NCBI GenBank assembly: GCA_035620615.1
Contig: DASPGM010000006.1
Span: forward strand, 1 to 64,000
Length of the DNA stretch: 64,000 nt
Direction of reading: 5' to 3'
From: CSP1-1 sp035620615
GTDB taxonomy: Archaea; Thermoproteota; Nitrososphaeria; Nitrososphaerales; Nitrosopumilaceae
Shown: positions 42,193 to 50,476 of the stretch, in pieces
Numbering within the stretch: the stretch's first letter is position 1
How the letters are laid out: each line of letters starts with the position of its first letter
Program-made: the position numbers and the translations under genes
The notes under the pieces: generated by a model
What the model was told of the DNA's origin: nothing
The model's database searches: none
Seen by the model: the letters and a program-made list of their open reading frames with translations, nothing else

Positions 42193-43848
42193 ATGAAATT
42201 CACTATTTTAAAAAATAGACTAAATAACAAGCTGCATAATTTGAATCTAAACCCTGTTAATGCTAGAAAAAATGACCTTCAAAAAATTTCTAATCCAAAT
42301 TTAAAAAAAATACAAAGTCCAATTCAGATTGAACAAAGTCCAATAGAAAAAAATGAAAAGCCGATTCCAAAATTTATTTCGGTTTCAAAATTAAATTTTG
42401 ACAATGCAGAGATACATGGAGGAGTAACAAAAGATAATTCAGCTAGAGGTGGATTAAGTTATACTGTAATTGAGCCATCACTTAGTGAAAGAGACAAAAG
42501 AAATTTTGAAATAATTAAAAAACTACTTATGGTTGAGCTCAGTATTTCTTTATCAGAAATTAAAACAAAAAAAGCAGCAGAGATAAAATTAGCTAGAAAA
42601 ATTTCTCAACTTATTAAAAAATACAAACTAGAAATTCCATCAAGAAACCTCTCAAAAATTACCTATTATGCAATACGTGATTTTGTCTACCTTGGAAAAA
42701 TTGAACCATTGATGCGAGATCATATGGTAGAAGAAATTAGCTGTGATGGTACAAATATTCCATTATACATATGGCATAGAGAATTTGAGTCAATTCCAAC
42801 TAACATTCGTTTTGAGACAGATAAGGAATTAAATAATTTTGCAAGAAAAGTTTCGTATGTAAGTGGAAAACATGTTTCAATGGCAAATCCAATTGTAGAT
42901 GCTGCACTACCAGATGGCAGTAGAATCAATTTAACATTAGGACATGAAATTACAAAAAGAGGAAGTACTTTTACAATTAGAAGATTCAGATCCGATCCAA
43001 TCACCATAGTTGATTTGATTAAATTTCAAACCATGTCACCAGATATTGCAGCATACTTGTGGTATGTTGCAGAAAAAAACTCCACAATGCTAGTTGCTGG
43101 TGGAACTGCCAGTGGAAAAACCACGGCACTTAATGCATTGGCTTCATTTATTCGTCCCGGACAAAAAATTGTTACAATAGAAGATACACAAGAACTAAAC
43201 TTACCACATGAAAACTGGATTCCAGCAGTATCAAGACAAAACTTTACTGATGGACAGATTGGAGAAATTAATCAATTTGATCTTCTTCGAGCAGCATTAA
43301 GACAAAGACCAGATATCATTATTGTAGGAGAAACAAGAGGAAGAGAGGCATATACTTTATTTCAAGCAATGGCAACAGGGCACGGGGGTTTTTCATCCAT
43401 ACATGCAGATTCAGTAGAAGCAACATTGACTAGACTTGCATCATCGCCTATGGATATACCAAAAACATTAATCGCTAACACCTTAGATTTGATATATCTT
43501 CAACTAAAGCTTAGAGTCAAAGATAAGTCAGTTAGAAGAGTGATTCAGATTTCAGAAATTGCTGGACAAGATCCTAATACGGGTGAAATACTAACCCATG
43601 AGATTTTCAAGTGGAATCCTCAAACCGATACACATAGTTTTGCTGGAAATAGTGTTGTTCTTGAAAAGATTAAAGAAAGACACGGGGATAGTGATGAACA
43701 AATTAATTATGAATTAAGCAAAAGAAAGCTTGCATTAGAATGGATGGTAAAAAATAACATACGAGAACATAAAGAAGTTTCAAAAAACATCAAAGAATTC
43801 TATGCAGATCCTGAGAGATTCTCCGAAAGAAAAAGATTGAGTGTGTAA
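42193..43848 (+). CDS. Type IV pilus / type II secretion family ATPase (ArlI/TadA-like)
   Basis: The protein has 551 residues. The first ~100 are basic and variable. The secretion ATPase core has Walker A GGTASGKTT (~302-310), an Asp box (TIEDTQELNLPHENW), Walker B IIIVGETRGREAY and a His box (ATGHGGFSSIHADS). It drives pilin assembly from the cytoplasmic side. It overlaps the platform-protein gene by 8 bases. Whether this is a pilus or an archaellum motor cannot be read from the ATPase alone, but no archaellum-specific arlCDEFGH genes are present, so a pilus is more likely. Confidence 0.9.
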   Translation: MKFTILKNRLNNKLHNLNLNPVNARKNDLQKISNPNLKKIQSPIQIEQSPIEKNEKPIPKFISVSKLNFDNAEIHGGVTKDNSARGGLSYTVIEPSLSERDKRNFEIIKKLLMVELSISLSEIKTKKAAEIKLARKISQLIKKYKLEIPSRNLSKITYYAIRDFVYLGKIEPLMRDHMVEEISCDGTNIPLYIWHREFESIPTNIRFETDKELNNFARKVSYVSGKHVSMANPIVDAALPDGSRINLTLGHEITKRGSTFTIRRFRSDPITIVDLIKFQTMSPDIAAYLWYVAEKNSTMLVAGGTASGKTTALNALASFIRPGQKIVTIEDTQELNLPHENWIPAVSRQNFTDGQIGEINQFDLLRAALRQRPDIIIVGETRGREAYTLFQAMATGHGGFSSIHADSVEATLTRLASSPMDIPKTLIANTLDLIYLQLKLRVKDKSVRRVIQISEIAGQDPNTGEILTHEIFKWNPQTDTHSFAGNSVVLEKIKERHGDSDEQINYELSKRKLALEWMVKNNIREHKEVSKNIKEFYADPERFSERKRLSV

Positions 43849-44788
43849 CGAATTGCAAAAAGCTACTGATTATCCAAGTCCAATGAAAAAAAATGTACGG
43901 GTAGAGGAATCAGCAAGTTCTATACATATTCTAAGCTACAGGTTACTCAATAATCACATTCAATTTTTGTATCCAAAACTTGGAAAACTAGAAAGGACTA
44001 TCAAACAATCCAGAATTCCAATTCCCTATGAAGTTTATGTGTGCAGTATGGTTTTTTTCAGCTTTATTGCAGGACTTGTTGGTCTAGTCGCTGGAATTGC
44101 TATAGCCATACTTGTAAACATTCAACCAGTAGCGTTTGCTTTTCTTTTACCAATAATAGCAGGAGCAGGAATGGCACAGATAACATTTTTTATTTTACAG
44201 CTAATGCCAAATGTAAATATTAAAAACAGGGCAGCAAAACTAATCGAGGAGCTTCCTCATTTTATTGGATATATGGCCACGCTTGCCACAAGCGGTCTTG
44301 CTTTAGAAGGAATTTTCAAAGCAATTGCAAGCGAAAATACTGAAGAAGAGATAGTAAAAGATGCAAAATTCATTACAAGAAATATCGATGTAATGGGAAT
44401 GGATTTGGTAACCGCAATAAATGATTTAATAAAAAGAACGCCAGCTGGACCATACTCAGAACTTTTAGAAGGGGCCATAATTACTGTTCAATCAGGCGGA
44501 GACCTAAAAGAATACTTTATAGCTACTGGCAAAGTTCAGCTAGAAGAAAAGAAAATGGCTCTAAGAAAATCAACAGAGTCACTTGGAATTATGGCAGAAA
44601 TGTATACAATCATGTTGATTGTTTTTCCCTTATTAGCTGTCATAATGTTATCTATAATGGCAATTATGAGTCCTTCTTTAGCAGGCTTTGATCTTATGAC
44701 TTTGATGAATTTAATGACATATGTCATGGTACCATTCTTTGGTTTTATTTTGCTGTTTATGATGAATTCAATGGTGCCGCAGAGGTAA
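43841..44788 (+). CDS. Type IV pilus platform membrane protein (GspF/TadC/ArlJ-like), first copy
   Basis: The protein has 315 residues from GTG 43841, overlapping the ATPase gene; ATG 43883 is an alternative. Helices at about 67-90 and 92-113, then a cytoplasmic T2SSF domain (AAKLIEELPHFIGYMATLAT, SGGDLKEYF), then two C-terminal helices. This is the layout of GspF/TadB-like platform proteins. It is 5 bases before a second, related gene. Confidence 0.85.
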   Translation: MCNELQKATDYPSPMKKNVRVEESASSIHILSYRLLNNHIQFLYPKLGKLERTIKQSRIPIPYEVYVCSMVFFSFIAGLVGLVAGIAIAILVNIQPVAFAFLLPIIAGAGMAQITFFILQLMPNVNIKNRAAKLIEELPHFIGYMATLATSGLALEGIFKAIASENTEEEIVKDAKFITRNIDVMGMDLVTAINDLIKRTPAGPYSELLEGAIITVQSGGDLKEYFIATGKVQLEEKKMALRKSTESLGIMAEMYTIMLIVFPLLAVIMLSIMAIMSPSLAGFDLMTLMNLMTYVMVPFFGFILLFMMNSMVPQR

Positions 44789-44793
44789 TTTTT

Positions 44794-45711
44794 ATGCAAA
44801 AAGCTTCATCACGACAAAGAAAAAACGTACCAGTCTCTATACCAAAGCCATCCTTCGTTTATTCCCAGAAATTTAGAGTGGCAGTACCTTCAGTAGCTGT
44901 TGGATTGATAATTATATTTTCAAGTTTGTATTTAGTAAATTTTTCAGAAAATTCTACAATCAGAGATGTCGGTGTTATTTTTGGAGTATTAACTATGATT
45001 GTACCATTAACAATGTTACAAGTAAAAGAATCACAACGAAAAGACAGTATTGATAGAAATCTTCCCCTCTTTTTACTTGCTTTATCTAGTGCGGTTCAAA
45101 GTGGGGCAAATTTAATACGAGCCATAGAAACTACTGCCGAACGAAATATGGGTGCATTAACTCCTGAATTGAAGAATTTACGCGCAAATCTTAGTTGGGG
45201 CATGCCTGTTGAAGATTCCTTTGAAAATTTTGCAGTCAGAACTGGAACAAAGACATCTAGGCGTGTGACAGTTCTACTTGAAATGGCTTTAAAAATTGGA
45301 GGAGATATTAGAACTAATTTAGAGATGATTCAAAAACACGTAACTGAGCTGCAAAATCTTGAAAAGGAACGAAAATCCTCCTTAGCCCCGTATACATATA
45401 CGATTTACATTTCTTTTGCAGTCTTCCTTGGGATAGCAGTAATTCTTTCTTCACAATTCTTTAGTCAATTTGAGCTAGTTCAACAATTACTTAACAATGC
45501 ACCAGGGTCTACAAGTGGGGGAGGTTTCTTTTCTTCAATAAAAGATGTTGATTTTGCAGCACTAAATCAAATTCTTTTTAACATGTCAATAATTGAAGCT
45601 GTCTTTGGAGGATTAGCAGCTGGAAAAATTGGATCTGGTTCATATGTAGCAGGAATTAAACATATCATAGTAATGATTGTAATGGCAGTAGTTGCATTCA
45701 TGCTAGTATAA
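44794..45711 (+). CDS. Type IV pilus platform membrane protein, second copy
   Basis: The protein has 305 residues. Two helices (about 30-68) are followed by a T2SSF cytoplasmic domain (LPLFLLALSSAVQSGANLIR, MALKIGGDIRTNLEMIQKH) and C-terminal helices. With the preceding gene it makes a tandem pair, as TadB and TadC do in Tad pili; archaeal archaellum systems have a single longer ArlJ. Together with the ATPase this is a complete inner-membrane pilus motor. Confidence 0.85.
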   Translation: MQKASSRQRKNVPVSIPKPSFVYSQKFRVAVPSVAVGLIIIFSSLYLVNFSENSTIRDVGVIFGVLTMIVPLTMLQVKESQRKDSIDRNLPLFLLALSSAVQSGANLIRAIETTAERNMGALTPELKNLRANLSWGMPVEDSFENFAVRTGTKTSRRVTVLLEMALKIGGDIRTNLEMIQKHVTELQNLEKERKSSLAPYTYTIYISFAVFLGIAVILSSQFFSQFELVQQLLNNAPGSTSGGGFFSSIKDVDFAALNQILFNMSIIEAVFGGLAAGKIGSGSYVAGIKHIIVMIVMAVVAFMLV

Positions 45712-45752
45712 TTTTTAAAAAATTTAAAAAAATATAATTAAAATTATTGGAA

Positions 45753-46661
45753 TTAAGTTTTTGCGTCTAAATGTTTAAGTGGTTTTGAGGTTCGCCATAA
45801 AAATTTACATAGACTAAAAATATTATTTACCATTTCTGCAGAGTTTGTCCATAATGCAAAATCGGTATCTGCACCTAAACTAAATGAGTCTGTAGTTGAA
45901 CGTGAATTTTCAGAATTTACAAAATCAGATGCATTCATAACATCTGACATCACCATTTGCTTTCCTTCTTCTACTATAATTCTACCTTTGGAAGGAAGTT
46001 TTCCAAGTCTAGTTTCTGTTGGTTTTAATCTATCAATTAATGGTAAAAATTTTTTATCATCTGCATCAGTTAGGATTCTTACAGTGCCACCGTGCCCAAT
46101 GCATTCTTTAATTTTTTCAGGAATTGCAGTATGATACATTCGTAAAATATCTTCAGTGGTTGTGACAATATAGATTGTTTCTGAGGAATCTTCTAAAAGT
46201 TTTTCAATATGAGAATAAATATTTGCCCTGCCTTGTACAGTTCTAAAGGTTGGGACATAATGTCCATCAGTTATTGGAACAATTTTGTTAATTTTTTTAA
46301 TGACTTCCTTACCCATCTTATCAATTCTATTAATTTCATCTTGTTTTTTTTGCAAGACTATTTTGAGTACTTCCTCAGGTTTAGTAGCAATACAAAGCTT
46401 AGGATTTGAGATAGTAGTTGACACAATACTCATGTTAAGTAGTTTATCGATAGTGCGATATGTTTTTGTCCTATCCACATCAAGCTCTTTAGCCAATGAA
46501 CTTGCAGTAACTGGGCCTAATCTGAGAAGATTTAGGTAAATTCTTGCCTCTACTGTCTCAAGATCCAAGATAGTAGATAATTGTAAAATTAGCTCTGCCC
46601 AATCATCATTATGGCTACCAGTAGTAAGATTAGAATTTTCAATAGAGTCATTCTCCAGCAT
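45753..46661 (-). CDS. TrmB-family transcription regulator
   Basis: The protein has 302 residues. A TrmB-type winged HTH (about 30-95; LETVEARIYLNLLRLGPVTA, DVDRTKTYRTIDKLL) is followed by the TrmB effector-like domain (about 130-290; SETIYIVTTTEDILRMYHTA, LPSKGRIIVEEGKQMVMSD). It is a paralogue of the N-terminal two thirds of 22887-24101 but has no receiver domain. Convergent with the pilus operon and only ~40 bp from its end, it is a candidate regulator for the TGTGC palindromes. That assignment rests on proximity. Confidence 0.85.
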   Translation of the reverse strand: MLENDSIENSNLTTGSHNDDWAELILQLSTILDLETVEARIYLNLLRLGPVTASSLAKELDVDRTKTYRTIDKLLNMSIVSTTISNPKLCIATKPEEVLKIVLQKKQDEINRIDKMGKEVIKKINKIVPITDGHYVPTFRTVQGRANIYSHIEKLLEDSSETIYIVTTTEDILRMYHTAIPEKIKECIGHGGTVRILTDADDKKFLPLIDRLKPTETRLGKLPSKGRIIVEEGKQMVMSDVMNASDFVNSENSRSTTDSFSLGADTDFALWTNSAEMVNNIFSLCKFLWRTSKPLKHLDAKT

Positions 46662-46919
46662 GATGGTTCCATTATCAAAAATGGGCTCATAAGTTGCAAG
46701 TCTTTTAAATCGGACAAGCTATCAAAAATTTTTCTATATACTATAATGAAAGGAATAAGTTTTAATTTTAATTTGTTATGAGGGGTATGATTAGAAAATA
46801 CAGACAAATTTACAAAATTATTAAATGAAATAATTTAATTGTTCAAAAATGAATATTTTTAATAAACACTAATTTTTTGCGATAAAGGATTAAATGCTAG
46901 AAATAGAATTTCTCCATAA

Positions 46920-47180
46920 TTGGCAGAACCTCATCATCACAGAACAGTAGGATATTCAATGATCGCAGTTGCCGCATCTTTGGCAGTAATTGGCCTAATT
47001 CATCTAGCAATTGGTGAAAATGTATTGTATGCTGACCAAATTCAACGAGAAAAAACTGCAGAGTTTGAGCATTGTAAAGACATCAATTTTGAAGGAGAGG
47101 AATGTCGTAAATTTGATGACCGCCTTCTAGTTGATGAACTGGATTCTGGAAATGTAGTAAATAAAGAAAATCAGAAATAG
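46920..47180 (+). CDS. Small membrane-anchored hypothetical protein
   Basis: The protein has 86 residues from TTG 46920. A His-rich start (MAEPHHHRTVGYS) is followed by one membrane helix (about 13-31) and an acidic soluble tail with two Cys (EHCKDINFEGEECRKFDD), possibly a disulfide or metal site. The upstream 250 bp contain no other gene. Family not recognised. Confidence 0.6.
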   Translation: MAEPHHHRTVGYSMIAVAASLAVIGLIHLAIGENVLYADQIQREKTAEFEHCKDINFEGEECRKFDDRLLVDELDSGNVVNKENQK

Positions 47181-47222
47181 TTTTTTGGCGCTGAATATTA
47201 ATTAAAATTTAATAAGTTATTA

Positions 47223-47909
47223 TTATCTAGTTTCGCTTGCAAAATCTTCCCACATGTTAAGATTTGATGTGAGCTTGTTCATTTGATATAGAGCACCAGC
47301 AATTATTCCTGCCTGATAAAATACATAAAGATAAACTTGAGAATCTGTTGGATCACTGTTAGTTAAACTAAGTGCAATCATTGAAAAGAAAAAGAATGTT
47401 CCTACAAACGTGATAATTTTATTTAGAATTCCGTCAATTCCAATAATTTTTTTTGTTGCAGATGCCATTAAAGTAATACTTGAAATAATTAGAAATGTTA
47501 TTCCTCCATTGTTTGTTACAAACTCTGTAGCCCATTCAAGTAAGCCATCTTTGAGAATTGAAGTTTGTGGCATAACTGAGCCACCTTGTAAAGCAAAGTT
47601 TACAGAGCTAAATAGACCGCCTATAATAAAAAAATACAAAAAAATCTTTACAATAATTCGTTTTAATCTACCCCGTGTTTCAGATGGTCGTATGACACGT
47701 TCTGCCATTTTCATTCCATAAAGTATTCCGACGATAAATATTGGAATAAACATGATGTTAATAATAATTGGAGATGTTTGGGTAATTTCGGCTATTTCTG
47801 GATGAAATGTTAGAAATAATAGAAAGGCAATAGTAGCGGCACTAACAAAAACAATCAGATTTCCATAGTGCCGTCCATGTGGTTCTAATTCATTACTCCA
47901 GTCGTACAC
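47223..47909 (-). CDS. Multi-pass membrane protein, unknown function
   Basis: The protein has 228 residues and six membrane helices (roughly 18-37, 45-65, 84-104, 130-150, 160-180 and 188-205). The N-terminus is hydrophilic (MYDWSNELEPHGRHYGNLIV) and the C-terminus ends EDFASETR. No catalytic or transport motif is evident. Stands alone. Confidence 0.65.
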   Translation of the reverse strand: MYDWSNELEPHGRHYGNLIVFVSAATIAFLLFLTFHPEIAEITQTSPIIINIMFIPIFIVGILYGMKMAERVIRPSETRGRLKRIIVKIFLYFFIIGGLFSSVNFALQGGSVMPQTSILKDGLLEWATEFVTNNGGITFLIISSITLMASATKKIIGIDGILNKIITFVGTFFFFSMIALSLTNSDPTDSQVYLYVFYQAGIIAGALYQMNKLTSNLNMWEDFASETR

Positions 47910-48011
47910 AAAAGAAATTATTAAAAAATAGATTAAAGAAAATGACGAAAAATGATTTACTCAAATTATCAAATCTGTTTACCTTATTAGGAAAATCGGT
48001 CAAGAAAAATA

Positions 48012-48218
48012 ATGATGTTATTCAAACCAGTAATTATTCTTGGAGTTATTGTAGGAATTTCAGGACTAGTTTTTCAGCTACAAGGTCGTTCCATTATTGG
48101 ACCAGAATCATCATTTATGTATTCAAATCCAGAGTGGATAACACTTGGTCAACAGATTATGGTCATCGGAATTTTGATGATTGTGGCAGGCCTAATCATA
48201 AAATTAAAGTCTAAATAG
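48012..48218 (+). CDS. Small two-helix membrane protein
   Basis: The protein has 68 residues with helices at about 6-22 and 46-64 and a Lys end (KLKSK). Two ATG codons are adjacent (48012 and 48015). The 3' end overlaps the convergent RAM gene by 8 bases. Family not recognised. Confidence 0.6.
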   Translation: MMLFKPVIILGVIVGISGLVFQLQGRSIIGPESSFMYSNPEWITLGQQIMVIGILMIVAGLIIKLKSK

Positions 48219-48441
48219 TAACTCTAAGTGTAATTGTACTTCTAATCTTATCCAGTTTTCGAATTTTTGAAGTAATTAATTCATCCATTTTATCTGAACT
48301 TGTAGTTTCTGCTTCAACAACTAAATCATATTCACCAAAAGTTATCAATACTCCCTTAATTTCATCAATTGAGCGTAATCTTAAAGAAAGATCCTGTTCT
48401 TTTCCAATTTCACAGCTAATGAGAATGAATGCTTTCTCCAT
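48211..48441 (-). CDS. Stand-alone Lrp/AsnC ligand-binding (RAM) domain protein
   Basis: The protein has 76 residues and the whole is one RAM domain (AFILISCEIGKEQDLSLRLR, VLITFGEYDLVVEAE, IRKLDKIRSTITLRV), without an HTH. It is a second orphan RAM gene besides 11648-11884; both share the TFGxYD-V-E core. Probably senses an amino acid-like ligand and pairs with a DNA-binding Lrp protein. It follows msrA on the same strand by 24 bp. Confidence 0.8.
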   Translation of the reverse strand: MEKAFILISCEIGKEQDLSLRLRSIDEIKGVLITFGEYDLVVEAETTSSDKMDELITSKIRKLDKIRSTITLRVTI

Positions 48442-48465
48442 TATTAATCATGAAAGAAAAAGGCA

Positions 48466-48948
48466 TTAGTTTAACTTACTGCTACATTGAACATGATTAT
48501 TTTTTTCTAGGTATTGTTGATGATATTCTTCAGCCCTAAAAAAAATTTTTGCTGGAACAATTTCTGTAATAATCTTGGCTCCAAATTGCTTCAATGCTGC
48601 ACTTTGAAGTTTTTCTTTAAGGTCTTTAGCAGTTTGTTCCTGAGTTTGATCGTGAAAAAACACAGCAGATCTATATTGCTCTCCTATGTCAGGGCCCTGT
48701 TGATTAATTGTTGTAGGGTTATGATTACTCCAAAATATCAATAAAAGATCTTCATATGATACTAGAGAGGGATCAAATTCAATCTGAATTGCTTCGGCAT
48801 GTCCTGTCCGTCCTGAGCATACATCTTGATAAGTTGGGTTTTCAAATGATCCACCTGTATATCCTACTTGGGTGGATTGAACTCCCTTTACTTGTCTAAA
48901 CAATGCTTCTACTCCCCAAAAACAACCTGCTGCAAATGTAGCCTTCAT
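48466..48948 (-). CDS. msrA: Peptide methionine sulfoxide reductase MsrA
   Basis: The protein has 160 residues. The active-site motif GCFWGVEALF has the catalytic C9; TQVGYTGG, CSGRTGHAE, HNPTTINQQGPDIGEQYRSA and EEYHQQYLEKN are the standard MsrA blocks. A resolving Cys is likely in VQCSSK at the C-terminus. It reduces methionine-S-sulfoxide in proteins. No MsrB is in the window. Confidence 0.95.
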   Translation of the reverse strand: MKATFAAGCFWGVEALFRQVKGVQSTQVGYTGGSFENPTYQDVCSGRTGHAEAIQIEFDPSLVSYEDLLLIFWSNHNPTTINQQGPDIGEQYRSAVFFHDQTQEQTAKDLKEKLQSAALKQFGAKIITEIVPAKIFFRAEEYHQQYLEKNNHVQCSSKLN

Positions 48949-49052
48949 ACTGTAATACCTAAAAGTATTGTAATAAATTCTTCTCCAAATTCTTGTCTGT
49001 TCGAATTATACACAAATCAGAGTATAATCAAGATATGCTTTAGAATTCTAAG

Positions 49053-49283
49053 ATGGAAAAACCTATCAAAAATGAAAAAAGTGTAAAACAAAATGCAAAT
49101 TCTAAAGTAGATTCAAAAATAAAAGAATTTTATCTATTAGAAAAATTATATCAAGTTATGAGAGACGATAAAAAGCGTGGCAAAAGACCTTCTGCTAAAG
49201 AATTTTACCTTATGGAAAAATTATACCAGGTAATGATGAATGATAAAAATCGTAATAAACAATTACTAAAATCTGAAATTTAG
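49053..49283 (+). CDS. Small basic protein with internal duplication
   Basis: The protein has 76 residues. After a Lys/Asn-rich start, the unit KEFYLLEKLYQVMRDDKKRGK is followed by a second copy, KEFYLMEKLYQVMMNDKNRNK. Each unit is an amphipathic helix with a basic end. The DNA copies are also similar. It could be a short helical hairpin that binds nucleic acid. Family not recognised; the tandem repeat supports real coding. Confidence 0.6.
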   Translation: MEKPIKNEKSVKQNANSKVDSKIKEFYLLEKLYQVMRDDKKRGKRPSAKEFYLMEKLYQVMMNDKNRNKQLLKSEI

Positions 49284-50476
49284 AAACCAGATATTATTGG
49301 GTCGTCTGGTTTCATTATCTCTCGCATAACAATAGTGGCGTATGAGCCCCTAGACAGAGTAAATTTTATCCAATTGTCATTAGTAGAAATATTAGTACAT
49401 TTTATTGAGGCGTGTCTAAATCCACCTTCATTACTTATCTCTTGCATTTCTTTGAGAAAAAAATCCTTTGGAGTAATTTCTTCAGATTCAAATATTTTAG
49501 AAATTTGATAATGAAACCTTGTTTTTTTATAATATGAATAACCTACAAATGGAATTGCTAATCTTTGTCCAGGTACATTTGAGAATTTTTCAATAATTCC
49601 ATTTTTATTATAACATACATCCCCTTGTTTGGGAGAGGATAAATCTTCGCCATCAATAAATGCCATACTCAGTGTTTTATTAAATAAAAACGATTGATAA
49701 GCTTGAAGATAAAAACGTCTTATGGTCAGGGGCAGAGCACGAATTGCTTTTTTTGGGTCATTATCTTGAACCATTTGATTTACGACAATTCGTTCCAAAT
49801 CCATTTGAAAAGGAATTTTATCCAGAATTTGTTCATAGTTTGATTTATTTTTGAGATTCTTACGCAGTTGAGAATTCTCTACAGTATCATAATCAGAAGT
49901 AAATGAAAGCAATATTTCAACGGCCTTCATATAGTTCTGTTGTAATAACGCTTTTCCAATTAAATGAGTTACTGGTCTTTTAGAGCCAAATCTTTGATAT
50001 CCATAAAAATTTAAAATCTTATCAAATTCAGCAAATTTTGAAATATCTTTAATATTATCAGTAATTTTTATTTGGAATTGATTTCCAATCATATCTTTTT
50101 TAGATAATGGTTTTTTAGTGAACCCAATTCTTTTTAGGGAATATTTAGATTCTGAAATATTATCAATGGAAGTTGATTTTTTTTCAGAGCATACATATTG
50201 TTCTGTAATGGCTGTAGCATCCTTGAGACCTAATGATTTTAACCGTAAATTATTTTTCTTAAAAATGCTTGAAAGAGCATGAGTTGTATCTATATTTTGT
50301 TTTTTTAATTTGTAAACTGCAAAATCTCCCTCCTTGGAAATATTTTCTAATGCTTTTTCAGATAATACTTCTGAAACTAAAAAATCCTCATCTTTTGATT
50401 TAATTTTGCCTTTACACCCATCAAAATTGGTAGTATAAACTAAGATTCCTATTTCAGAATCAATTTTTGGGATCAC
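49280..50476 (-). CDS. truD: tRNA pseudouridine(13) synthase TruD
   Basis: The protein has 398 residues. The N-terminus IKSKDEDFLVSEV matches the TruD opening. The catalytic block LGLKDATAITEQYVC contains the G-KD--A-T-Q motif with the nucleophilic Asp. NFYGYQRFGSKRP is the conserved N-(F/Y)-G-QRFG signature, and GSYATIVMREI closes the family pattern. It makes pseudouridine 13 in tRNA. It overlaps the upstream Vgb-like gene by four bases. Confidence 0.92.
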   Translation of the reverse strand: MIPKIDSEIGILVYTTNFDGCKGKIKSKDEDFLVSEVLSEKALENISKEGDFAVYKLKKQNIDTTHALSSIFKKNNLRLKSLGLKDATAITEQYVCSEKKSTSIDNISESKYSLKRIGFTKKPLSKKDMIGNQFQIKITDNIKDISKFAEFDKILNFYGYQRFGSKRPVTHLIGKALLQQNYMKAVEILLSFTSDYDTVENSQLRKNLKNKSNYEQILDKIPFQMDLERIVVNQMVQDNDPKKAIRALPLTIRRFYLQAYQSFLFNKTLSMAFIDGEDLSSPKQGDVCYNKNGIIEKFSNVPGQRLAIPFVGYSYYKKTRFHYQISKIFESEEITPKDFFLKEMQEISNEGGFRHASIKCTNISTNDNWIKFTLSRGSYATIVMREIMKPDDPIISGF

